This document shows positions 34,930 to 45,851 of a DNA stretch of 64,000 nucleotides, piece after piece. The translations under genes and the position numbers were made by a program. Under the pieces are notes generated by a model. That model made no database searches. It worked only from the letters and a program-made list of their open reading frames with translations, and was not told the DNA's origin. Source of the DNA: Arctopsyche grandis (taxonomy: Eukaryota > Arthropoda > Insecta > Trichoptera > Hydropsychidae); NCBI RefSeq assembly GCF_051622035.1, contig NC_135360.1, positions 15,628,501-15,692,500 on the forward strand, in the 5' to 3' direction. How positions within the stretch are numbered: the stretch's first letter is position 1; each line of letters opens with the position of its first letter.

Positions 34930-35445
34930 AGCCCCGTGGGGCCCCAGCCTCATGGGGCGCAGCCCCATGGGGCTCAAAAGGGGGCGCCACAAGGGGCGCA
35001 GCCCCGTTGGGCCCCGAAGGGGGCCCGGGGGGCCCAGCCTCATGGGGCGCAGCCCCATGGGGCTCAAAAGGGGGCGCCACAAGGGGCGCAGCCCCGTTGG
35101 GCCCCGAAGGGGGCCCGGGGGGCCCAGCCTCATGGGGCGCAGCCCCATGGGGCTCAAAAGGGGGCGCCACAAGGGGCGCAGCCCCGTGGGGCCCCGAAGG
35201 GGGCCCGGGGGGCCCTGCCACAAGGGGCGCAGCCCCATGGGGCTCAAAAGGGGGCGCAGCCCCATGGGGCTCAAAAGGGGGCGCCACAAGGGGCGCAGCC
35301 CCGTGGGGCCCCGAAGGGGGCCCGGGGGGCCCTGCCTCATGGGGCGCAGCCCCATGGGGCTCAAAAGAGGGCGCCACAAGGGGCGCAGCCCCGTGGGGCC
35401 CCGAAGGGGTCCCGGGGGGCCCAGCCTCATGGGGCGCAAGCCCTA
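34930..35445. repeat. 90-bp GC-rich minisatellite of Helitron C
   Basis: About six units, one of them rearranged (35,217-35,335). Confidence 0.92.
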
Positions 35446-35449
35446 ATAG

Positions 35450-35995
35450 GCATTAACTAAGGGGGGCGAAGCCCTAGACGGCAATTAATCATGGGGGCGC
35501 GGAGGGGCGAAGCCCTAAAAGGCAACTGATCATGGGGGCGAAGCCTTAGACGGCATTTAATCATGGGGGCGCGGAGGGGCGAAGCCCTAAAAGGCATTAA
35601 CTAAGGGGGGCGAAGCCCTAAACGGCAATTAATCTTGGGGGCGCGGGGGGCGAAGCCCTAAAAGGCATTAACTAAGGGGGGCGAAGCCTTGGACGGCATT
35701 TAATCATGGGGGCGCGGAGGGGCGAAGCCCTAAAAGGCATTAACTAAGGGGGGCGAAGCCCTAAACGGCAATTAATCTTGGGGGCGCGGGGGGCGAAGCC
35801 CTAAAAGGCATTAACTAAGGGGGGCGAAGCCCTAGACGGCATTTAATCATGGGGGCGCGGAGGGGCGAAGCCCTAAAAGGCAACTGATCATGGGGGCGAA
35901 GCCCTAAACGGCAATTGCTCATGGGGCGTGGAGGGGCGAAGCCCTAGAAGGCAAAGGCTCAGGGGGGCGCCGAGGGCGAAGCCCTAGAAGGCAAA
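35450..35995. repeat. 71-72-bp minisatellite with GGGCGAAGCCC hairpins (Helitron C)
   Basis: Same unit as in Helitrons A and B, about seven copies including the short AACTGATCATGG variant. Confidence 0.88.
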
Positions 35996-36216
35996 AAAAA
36001 ATTTTGATTTTTTTTTTTGATTTTTTTAAATTTTTTTTTTGATTTTTTTTTTATTTATTTTTTGATTTTTTTTTATTTTTTTTTTTATTTTTTTTTTATT
36101 TTTTTTTTAAATTTTTAAATTTTTTTTTAATTTTTTTTTTTTTTAATTAAATTAGCTTAGTCATGTTTAAGCGGTTTATATTATAAACACTGAGCGAAGC
36201 CGGGTAATACAGCTAG

Positions 36217-37896
36217 TATACAATAAATGTAATTACATACAACGAAACCAAATTAATTCTGTACAATTCAAGAATTACGTAGCCGGCGTACACATACATA
36301 CATACATACATATAATCCATACATATTTATGTTTAATTATGCATTGTCCTATTTAGTTATATTTTAGTTTTTATTCTTTTCTTTCTCATTTGATTGTTTA
36401 TATTTACTAAATATCTTATGTATTTTGTAAAAATCTATAATTGGGCTCAGATGCTATTTTGTTATATTTATTCTTTGTTTTTATGAATTTCTACATCTGA
36501 AGCCTGTTCATTTTTCAATAAATAAATAAATACATACATACATACTATAAATTAGCATTTTCAATTACAAAACATTAAACGTAAATCTTGATAAAATACA
36601 TCATCACTGTAAAAATATGATTATTGACTAAAATTTTCTAACGAATATGTGCATACATTGGTTATCAGATAATACGTACGTATAACTGTATATTATCGAA
36701 TGTCAAAATATGTACGCCATTTGATACTACATTAACGAAACATTATTAATAATTCATATTTATCATGGCAATCAAAACATACCTGTCCAAATCCGAAAAC
36801 TATGTAAGTAGTTATTTTTCACAAAAATTTATGTTGACGTCCAAAAATAAAAGAATAATAATTTAGTCCAAGATATGTAAATTTGAAAATATTAATTTCA
36901 TTTGTTACACTTTAATTTGCGTTATATGCTTTGATAAAAAAATAAAATAAAAGTGATTTCATCCCTATTAGTTGTCTATGTTGTTCAGTTGTACTAAAAT
37001 TACAATATGTTTTTTTATATATCGATGGCTTCTAGTATACATAAATTACCTTGAAAGGAAAAACCGAATTATTCCAGCATATACAAACTTAAAATTCGAA
37101 AAAATGCCATAGATATATACATATCTTACAACTACCAGCTGTATAATCATATATCATATCAATTGGCGTATATTAGGGCGCGAATTTTCGCTTTTGCCAG
37201 TACATATATTATTTTACTTTTAGTATGAATGCTCAATTAAATATAATAAACTAGCTTGTGGTTCCTCCCTAATTTACTATTTTAAGTTCATTTAGCCAAA
37301 TCCCACTCGTAAATCGGATTCTAATTAGCAAATATGTAATTATCAAGCGCGTCAGCAAACATAATATGTGAATGTTACTGTAATGCATCCTTTTATATTC
37401 TCTTGGGTACCATTCGAGCACTTATTTTATCCACTCTTCTAGCAGTTGTTAAATAGCACTTAAAATCAGCGTTGGTTGTGGCTGACAATCAATTGATTGT
37501 CTGAGTTCGAATTATTAATAATTCTAAAACGACGACTCTGTGAGCTGAGTTGCCATATCTGTCAGTTAGAATAAAGAGCATCCAACATCATAAAGACACT
37601 GATAAATCATACAGAATAGCTGTTATTATTATTATCTGTATTTTAAATAATATCCCCTTTGAAAATGCTATTTACATTTGTTTAAAGGAAATAGAAAACA
37701 GTTCATATACCTCGATAATTCGAAATACGAAAGTCATACGGAAAGTCTGACATTTCCTTTGACATTTAGTCAGTTTCTTATCGGTTGTCACTGCTATGTA
37801 ATCGGAAATCAGATTTTACGATATGAGACGATTACGTATCAATTATTTGTTCATTTTGTAATTATCGTTGATGACAGGTGTATATAAGTAGTGAGA
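36217..37896. other. Gene-free stretch upstream of ETHE1
   Basis: A LINE-like 3' end lies at about 36,425-36,540 (see its own entry). The rest is A+T-rich with ACAT microsatellites. The last 150-200 bp must contain the ETHE1 promoter and 5' UTR, but no clear core element stands out. Confidence 0.4.
36425..36540 (+). mobile_element. 3' end of a non-LTR retrotransposon
   Basis: A non-coding segment ends in AATAAATAAATAAATAC. It has the same type of tail as the 7.7-8.05-kb and 29.4-kb elements. Confidence 0.4.
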
Positions 37897-40800
37897 ATGT
37901 TTTGGAGGCAGACTCAGATTCGAGTGGGGAGACTGTGTGCTGTTACTCTCCAAAAAGTAACCACGCATTCACCGTTACACGTCCGATTGCACCACTGCTC
38001 GTCAGAAATGGCCACCGATAGGATACCTCTTTCTACTGATTTCTTCATAAGACAGGTATATCATTTATTAATCCCTTAGTAGATATTTCATTTTATTCCC
38101 AATTTTAAGTCTTACTTATGAGTTAATTTAAATTTCTGAAATGATAATTTTAAGTAACTCCCTTTGAAGACATTTTATAATGGGAATTCAATTTTCTTTT
38201 CAAATATGTACATATGTTTAAATGACTTTATGCAGGCGAAAGGAATGAAATGTTGTAGAACCCCTACAACTTATTATTTACTATATTGACTTCTGTTTAA
38301 AAATTAGTAATTAACAAAATTTGTGAATCTTTTCGTTTAAATATTCCATATAAATAGCTAATAATCTCGCATCAGAAGTTTGTATCGCTTGGCACCGGTA
38401 CATATGTATTTTCATATACGAGAAAACAGTTCAATATTTAACATTGATAAGCGTCCACCATTATCCAATAAAGTAACTGCCTAAATATAGAACATGTGAG
38501 AACAAAATATCACTAGCTCTCAGTATTTCATTGATAAAAAATCGAATCGATTTTTCAGAAATTAATATATTGTTGATAAAATCGTTTATAAATTTAGTCT
38601 TTTTACTGTATCATTTGTAATAAAGTGTATTGTTTCTTATTGAAAAATAAAATGGAAGATTTGAAAAATGGTTTTGAGGAAATGAATTTAGTATTTTTGC
38701 TTTATTTTTTTATGTAATCATCTTTGATTTATGAACTCCGAGGTCTATGAACCCAGCTATTGCTCTAAATTTTTAACTCATCTCATTGATATATTTATTA
38801 CTTTGTTGATTGCATATATTGATTAGTCAAACACATATATCCAGCAACAGTATGGTTCGGTGATTACATTTATGTTTAGCAGTGAAAGGCTACCGGGTTC
38901 GATCCTGTGCTAATCTTTAACGCTGCTGTTCAGACTTGGATATTTGTGACTCGAAGTCGATCGTTTCTTATTAGAGTTTTGCCAATTTATCTGATTTCAT
39001 TGTTGAACCGGTTCCTTCATCAAATTGGCAAAAATCATCCTACCCGCTGTCACCAATATCTCAATTTTATTTATGTACAATATGTAAAAATTTATGTACA
39101 AGTCTAAATCCATAGATTTCTTTATGGATAAATTCATTGATTAATTAATTGTTAATTTTGTGTTCTTCAGCCTCTCATAATACAACGATTTATGTATTAA
39201 AAATGCTGCAATGTTTGTAATTAATTGTCTAGGAAAGCGCATTGGGGTCTTTCTACCTGTTAGGCCTTCCTTTTATATATTTATATAAAAATAAATAAAA
39301 TATTTAAATTAATTTTATCGACATTGTCACTACTAGGAACACTTCAAATTTATTTTGTGCTATAAACTTAGTGTGTACATAATAATTTTAATTTTTGTTT
39401 TAGTTATTTTCTACACCAAGCAGTACATATACATACATTCTTGCAGATGTTAAGCAAAAAGAAGCAATACTCATAGATCCCGTTCTGGAAGAAGCGAACA
39501 GAGATGCAAAAGTGCTGGAAGAACTTGGATTAAAATTGAAATATGCAAGTATGTCGAATTTAAATTATTCATTGATTTAAAATTTTTGTTTCAATGTCTG
39601 CATTGTAATATTTTTCACAATTACAGTAAATACCCATATGCATGCTGATCATGTAACTGGAACTGGTATGCTGAAAAAATTACTTCCTGGTACTCGTAGC
39701 ATCATTTCAAAAGCTAGTGGCGCAAGTGCAGACGAGTATGTAAACGATGGAGATACTATTTCTTTTGGCCGACACCAACTTAAAGTTGCCTCTACACCGG
39801 GCCACACTAATGGATGTGTCACTTATATTTTACATGAACAGGTATCGTTTTGTGATTGAGTTATTGGTTATGAATCTACATACTTATTATAATATTAAAA
39901 TTATTTTGTAAACTGCAATAATTTTCAGGGTATTGCGTTTACTGGAGATGCTTTGTTGATTCGAGGTTGTGGTCGTACAGATTTTCAAGAAGGCAGTCCT
40001 ACTATACTTTATAAGTCTGTTTATGAAAAAATATTTTCACTTCCTGACAATTTTACTCTCTATCCTGCACATGATTACAAAGGCATGACTGCGACATCTG
40101 TCGGTGAAGAAAAACATTTCAACCCCAGACTATCTAAATCACTTGAAGAATTTATCAACATAATGAATAATCTGAACTTACCTTATCCAAAAATGATAGG
40201 TATGTAAATATCAATTTGAATTTTAAGGTGTGCAATTAAAAAAAAATTCGGTTGTGACCAACCCACGACTTTATCTATATATTTGAGGAATATGAAGGTT
40301 AAAAAACAAAATTCGTCAATTAAACATACATACACGTTCACACATACCGGCTATGAGAGCATTTTCGATACAAATTGAGCTCAAATGTAGGGAAACTTAC
40401 ACAGGACAAAAGTTCTACTTCCGGTTGTTGGATTTGTACAAATTTTTTTATTACTTAAAATCACTATATATATTATACACATTAAATATCAATAAGATAA
40501 AAATAATTTAGAAAGGTCAAACAAAACAATGAAATTTTGTTTTAAAAAAAATCACTATCTCCAAATGCTAACCAAAACCTTATCAACTCCAAGTTAGTAC
40601 ATCTAATATATAATTTCGAAAGAGACTTTGTAAGGTTTAATGTATGCATGTGTGTAAGGTTTAGATGGTAGAATCCGTGACGTTATCGAAAAAATCTAAT
40701 TTTCTATGACGACTATATCGATATCGATTTTGATTCCGTTTTCGATTTCGGTTAATTTTTCAGTTCCTGTTTCGTACTTTTTAATCAGTTCCGGATCCCA

Positions 40801-41806
40801 ATTCGTTTTTCAGTTCTGGATCTGGATTCCTTTTTCAGTTCTGGATCAGGATTTTTTTTTCAGATCTGGTTGTGTGTGTAATTCATTTCTGATTGGCTGT
40901 TGTTAATTTTTTTTTTCGATTCAAATAAATTTAATAAAAAAACTAATGATTTTTTACTATTAGATCAGCCATGTTTAAGCGGTTTATAGTACAAATACCG
41001 AGCGAAATCGAGTAAAACCACAAGTAAATAATATAAATATAAATTTTCAGCTTGATACGTTAAGTGTGTGACGTAAAAATATTTAAAAAATATAAGGGTA
41101 TAAAATTTATAATTTCTATTGCATTTAAACAATTTTCAGTCTGATTCGGTTAGTGGTTTGGGAGATAATCGAATTCAAAAACTTAAAAAAAAGAGGACAC
41201 CTATAAAGGGACGTACCATTTCCAGTAAACTTAAAAACTTAGTCGTATCGATAAGAATTTCGGTGACCGATACTAAGTTTCAGTTCAATAGGACGAACGG
41301 TGTTCAAAAAATCCCCAAAATACACAGACACACAAACAAATTTTTTCTAGTTCATGAAAACGTGATCAATGATCGATTCTGAGTTTGAATCAATCAAAAT
41401 CTCGAGTTCGAATTTTCGCATGATCACAAAACTTCATATATTGTTACATATGTAGTTACATAGATAAAGTAAAAATTAATTTTCGCATGGTCACAAAACT
41501 TCATAAGTTGATACGTCGTATATACATGCATAGATAAAGTAAAAAACGTTGAAATACGCTCATAGATGTGGTAATCCTAATCAAGCGAACGAATTTAGAT
41601 ATTATTTATATTAATGTTCAGTTATTATTTACTAAAATTTTTGGATTTCTGCTCTAGTACTTCCTCTACGGGAAATAAAAATCTACATATTCTTATCATA
41701 TTTACATGTATGTACATATTTGATTGATTGTTCTTTTTATTTTATTACAGATAAAGCACTTCCTGCCAATAAAGTTTGTGGTCTCTATGAAGTTGAACAA
41801 AAATAG
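37897..41806 (+). CDS. ETHE1: Persulfide dioxygenase ETHE1, mitochondrial, five exons
   Basis: Exons are 37,897-38,055, 39,404-39,548, 39,627-39,841, 39,929-40,199 and 41,751-41,806. Joins are GT-AG in frame, giving 281 residues. ETHE1 is a non-haem iron metallo-beta-lactamase-fold enzyme that oxidises glutathione persulfide to sulfite in the mitochondrial matrix. The first 40 residues are Arg/His/Ser-rich without acids, as in a presequence. The motif THMHADH (His105, His107, Asp109, His110) is the family metal-site loop. His161 (STPGHTNGC) and Asp180 ([16 protein letters not shown]) correspond to the remaining iron ligands, and Arg189 to the active-site arginine of the human enzyme. YPAHDY follows at 218-223. 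Intron 1 holds a SINE and intron 4 a Helitron. The upstream GTG at 37,891 was not used as start. Length fits the family. Confidence 0.95.
38845..39295 (+). mobile_element. tRNA-derived SINE, copy 2 (ETHE1 intron 1)
   Basis: The A-box-like TATGGTTCGGTGATTAC and B-box GGGTTCGATCC at 38,894 lie about 45 bp apart. The body shares CCATAGAT..TATGG and the TTGTCTAGGAAAG..TAGGCCTTCC tail with the 9.65-kb copy and ends AAAATAAATAAAA. Confidence 0.75.
40602..41024 (+). mobile_element. Non-autonomous Helitron in ETHE1 intron 4
   Basis: A|TCTAATATATAATTTCG at the start. The 3' end ATACCGAGCGAAATCGAGT...CAAG|T carries a mutated terminal CTAG. The interior has a run of decayed TTTTTCAGTTCTGGAT-type repeats. 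Confidence 0.8.
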
Positions 41807-43730
41807 TGATGAGTATTATCCAACTCAAGTAAAACATGTTTGTTTATTTGAATTTTGTATTTTTATTGAGATTATTGTACTAAAATTATGAAAATGAATT
41901 TTAAGAGGATGTGATAAAAAGAGAATATAACCTTTTCATGGTTAATTGCAATACATATGCGTACAAATTAAATGGCTATAATATACACCGAAATTTTCGC
42001 GTGTCAATAATTTTATATAAATATGTACATATGTATTATTTTTACATTCATATATAAATTTTATAAAAAATCTAAGTTGTTTTCTCTTAGTAAAATAGTT
42101 CTTTATCGCAAAATTTTTTTCAAAATATATTCTATAGATACTGTTAAAATATATATGCATATAAGTTAATTTATAATAATGTATTTTTTATATTATCATT
42201 AAAAGTACATATACGCTTGCAAACATAAACGATTTTTATTAAATATTATGTTTGTCTTATGATTATGACGATGTAATATTTACACGAATTTATTTAGTTC
42301 AAAATAATATAATGTCAAACAAAACATCTCGATTTCAACTTATCGCAATAAACGAGAATAAATCCATAGAAATAAAGTAAGGGTTAAAATTTTGATTGTA
42401 ATCTGTTACATTCATTATCAGTTGACGGGCTTTCACCATTACACGATAAAGATATGTATACACTACTACACTCCAGCAAAATTATGCTAAAAGTACATAA
42501 ACTATACACACATAGGAATTTGAAAAGACCAATTTGAAAATAATGTAATTAACCATATTCAAATTGATAATTTATGTAATGTCCAAAAAAAAATTTTATT
42601 TCCAATTATAAAATGCGTACATATTTTTATGTTGTTTACGTATTTCTTCTTTAAAACGTTAATATTAATTTAGCTTTTAATATGGTGGAATTCTTTGATA
42701 TATTACCTATGCGACATTTTACGCTAATGTAAATTTATTTAATCGTTCCTTCCTTGTAAAATTGTGACTTTGACCAGCCAAATAAATACACTTAATTCAA
42801 CAATTAAGCACAAGTGTTCTGTTTACTCGACATAGATAACGACAGTTCTAATAACGATCAAAACGCACGACCCATGTGGCGTGGCACTCTTTCTATACAC
42901 ACTGGGAAAGCTCGAATGAACTTTGGTCTCATCTCCCAGTCGTCTTATTTCATTAAATGTAACGAAACAAGAACGCCAAGGGATCTCCAACTTTAAATTC
43001 TGTAACACTTTTTAATTACTACAAATTTGTAATATGCAAATTATTGTGACCGTTCGTTTTAATGGACAACTCTGATAATATCGAAGATGAGATGCAACTT
43101 GCAAGCCTTATAAAGTTGTTCCTGAAGAAGGACGAATACTCGTTTCGAAATTACGCTCGTCCGAAATAGTACAAGGCTTTTCATACGCACGCGAAATTTT
43201 TATTATTTTCGTACAGCAACAATATAACGTTCGTTGTGTACACTAGTTATTATTATCGTAAACTGTGGCCTTATAAAAATAGTAAAGATGTGATGATGCA
43301 AATGATGACTTCTAACACGAATATAAATTCACATTCATGAAATCGTACAAAAGCGTGGATGTGAACCGTGAGGTTGAACGTAAATGTAAATTGTACCTAT
43401 GTATATTATATTGTGTACAATACGTTTGTGTTTATTTTTAACTATCGGTTAATCTCGGTTTCGCTTGACATTATCTTAAAATGTATTAGGCTATAAATTA
43501 AATAGCATTGAGCTATATTTAAAAATTAAGCAAATATCTTTGTAATCAATAATCGATGGGGAAATAAATGGCGTATGTTCCACACCTGTTAAATTTCTAC
43601 AAAACGCACATGTGTTCAACGAGTATTCCGTCGACATGAACTGGTTAAAGAAAATCAAATCTCATAAATAATATGTGTTGAATTAAGCGGTTTGAAAAGG
43701 GGTGAAAATTATTTGCATTTTTTATAAATA
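41807..43730. other. Gene-free stretch downstream of ETHE1
   Basis: Contains the ETHE1 3' UTR; a candidate AATAAA lies at about 42,347-42,352, far from the stop. The rest is A+T-rich. The part from 42,815 to 43,180 is of more balanced composition but has no supported frame. Confidence 0.35.
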
Positions 43731-43910
43731 CAGTCTACTCTCCAATAACACGCTATACCTGTTTCGCAAGAAAACGGGAAAAATCGAGAAATGATAAGAA
43801 ATATAATCAAATTAAAATATATGATATTTACATTTATATTATTTAATTTTTATTTTTTGTCTTACACCTTTTCGTTGAACCGATCTAGCGCGTTATAGGA
43901 GGGTTGACTG
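43731..43910. mobile_element. pogo/Tigger-like MITE, copy 2, TA duplication
   Basis: The ends CAGTCTACTCTCCAATAACACG and CGTTATAGGAGGGTTGACTG are inverted repeats flanked by TA on both sides. CAGT-type ends and a TA duplication fit the pogo/Tigger branch of Tc1/mariner. The element is 180 bp without a gene. Confidence 0.75.
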
Positions 43911-43969
43911 TAATTATAAAAAGGGACGCTACTAGCACACCCAGAATTTACATAATCTAGTGGAGAAGG

Positions 43970-43992
43970 GGTGGGGGGGGGGGGACTTGAAC
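43970..43992. repeat. Poly-G tract
   Basis: About fourteen G residues occur in a row within a G-rich stretch. Confidence 0.85.
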
Positions 43993-44118
43993 GAATAAAA
44001 ATAGTTTTTTTTAACAAATAAACGTAAGTTGAATTAAGTTTCGCCCTTGAATTTATTTATTTATTTTAAGCATAATCTGTTCGAGTTGGATTTAAAATCA
44101 TTACTGCCCTTAAAATCA

Positions 44119-44311
44119 TCTAATATATAATTTCGAAAGAGACTTTGTATGTAAGTTTTGATTCCTAGAATCCGTGACGCTAAATTTAATAAAAAACCAA
44201 ATGAATACATTAAAATAAAATAAAAATATTCAAATAAATTTAATAAAACGTTTACTGTTAGATTAGTCATGTTTTAGCGGTTTATATTACAAATACCGAG
44301 CGTAGCCGGGT
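44119..44311 (+). mobile_element. Helitron, left member of a fused pair
   Basis: It starts A|TCTAATATATAATTTCG and runs to the hairpin region ATACCGAGCGTAGCCGGG. The last bases of the family (AAAACCACTAG) are absent, and the next Helitron begins at once. Confidence 0.85.
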
Positions 44312-44537
44312 TAATATATAATTTCGAAAGAGACTTTGTATGTATGTATGTAAGGTTTGTTGGGAACATCGAAAACGAATCAAAGTTTCTATGACGACGA
44401 TATCGATATCGTTGAATATTATTTTTTTTCGATTTAAATAAATTTAATAAAAAAACGAATTAATGTTTACTATTAGAATAGCCATGTTTAAGTGGTTTAT
44501 ATTACAAATACCGAGCGAAGCTGGGTAAAACCACTAG
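44312..44537 (+). mobile_element. Helitron, right member of a fused pair
   Basis: It begins TAATATATAATTTCG without the leading TC and ends ATACCGAGCGAAGCTGGGT...CTAG|T. Confidence 0.85.
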
Positions 44538-44624
44538 TTTATAATAAGCCATAATAAGTACCTTGCATAATATCAATCCAAATAATTAATTTCAATGCAA
44601 TTGTTTTTTTTTCAATGCAATAGT

Positions 44625-45333
44625 TGGTTCGGTGATTACTAGAGGTAGGATAGTCACAGTGCTATCCATTGTTCGGCAAACCTTTAACAATGCATTTACA
44701 ACCTTTGAACAATACACGGCCCCCTCAGACTCCGGTGACTAGTGATTACTAGTCAAATGTGAACCGGTCACAGGACAACCGGTCGCTCTAGATCGGTCAC
44801 ACGTGATCACCCGTCACACTAAAACTGGTCACACCCAAAAATTAAAAATTGGTCGAATTTTTGGGTGTGACCAGTTTTCGTGACCAATTTTCGGGTGTGA
44901 CCAGTTTTAGTGTGACGGGTGATCACGTGTGACCATAGATTTATAATACACATAGATGGGCCCTAACGCGTGATTTTGGTCGGAGATCTTGTCGTCACTA
45001 ACTGATGGGTGCGGGGGGTTTAACTAGCGGGGAAGTTGGGAAAAAAAAGGTTTTTTTCCCTACGACGCAGCGGTCGGCGTTTTTTTCACTTCCCCGCTAG
45101 TTAAACCCCCCGCACCCATCAGTTAGTGACGACAAGATCTCCGCAATCGACCTTTCCTACTTAGAAGCTAACTACTGAGAGAAAGTGTGCATGCGCCATG
45201 TATTTTGCATGCGCCAAAAGGGAGACCAGTATAAAGCGTGAGGGCGGATCTATGTATTATACATCTATGCGTGTGACCGATCTAGAGCGACCGGTTGTCC
45301 TGTGACTGGTGCACATGTGACTAGTAGTCCATT
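44625..45333. mobile_element. Element A (TGTGACC-rich foldback MITE), interrupted by element B
   Basis: The outer inverted repeats are about 60 bp (ACTAGTCAAATGTGAACC...GTCACAGGACAACCGGTCGC at the left, its complement at the right end). The interior is made of TGTGACCAGTTTT-type units in both orientations. The outermost limits are uncertain: about 44,745 on the left, with a GGTTCGGTGATTAC segment further out. A half copy lies near 63.05-63.35 kb. Confidence 0.65.
44934..45269. mobile_element. Element B, copy 1, inserted in element A with 8-bp duplication
   Basis: The ends CATAGATTTATAATACA and TGTATTATACATCTATG are inverted repeats. CGTGTGAC lies on both sides (44,926-44,933 and 45,270-45,277). 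An inner palindrome of about 75-bp arms (GGAGATCTTGTCG...TTTAACTAGCGGGGAAG) occupies 44,983-45,142. No gene. An 8-bp duplication is compatible with hAT-like elements. Confidence 0.85.
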
Positions 45334-45639
45334 TACCGCAATAGTTATATGACAAAATTTAAATAGCTTGTGGCCATTTACACCCGAGCGTTACTATTTT
45401 TTTTTATTTTGAAATTATTACTGTCTTTAATGAAAATTTACAATCGCAAATCGGAAGCGCTGCCAAAAAAAACTAATGTATTTTAATTGGCGTTATTTAT
45501 GTTCGATCATTATATTTAAAAATAGTTAACGAAGTGGTGACGTTAAATGTGGTGACCATAACAATGAGCATGCACGACCATGCATCCCTTGCGACGGACG
45601 ATTCATTCGCTTTTTACGGTTTTTGTTTGCGTCCGACTT

Positions 45640-45851
45640 TACGGACGTTGGATGCGGGGGCTGACGCTCGCGGGCCGCACGGTTAACAACCCCTGTGGCA
45701 AATGCTGGTAGTGTTTGGATACAAAACCAATAATAAAAGCGCGTCGGATAGTCAAACGGTGGCAGCGCTGCTTGTGAGAACACGCGCTCACCGAAGTTCC
45801 CTCTTCGACGACACATTTGTATCATTTGTTCAATTAAAACTGGCGCCAATC
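45640..45851 (+). promoter_or_regulatory. Probable promoter/5' UTR of the acyl-CoA ligase gene
   Basis: CpG-rich sequence (GGGGCTGACGCTCGCGGGCC at about 45,657) directly precedes the start exon. No TATA box is evident. Its limits are only compositional. Confidence 0.4.

Larger units (their letters stand above)
34701..36216 (+). mobile_element. Helitron C carrying GC-rich minisatellites
   Basis: It begins TAATCTATAATTTGG directly after the CTAG of the preceding element, so the leading TC of the family is missing or was overwritten. It ends ACTGAGCGAAGCCGGGT...CTAG then T. The first 200 bp are almost identical to Helitron B, with fewer 90-bp units (about six). It is non-coding. Confidence 0.88.
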
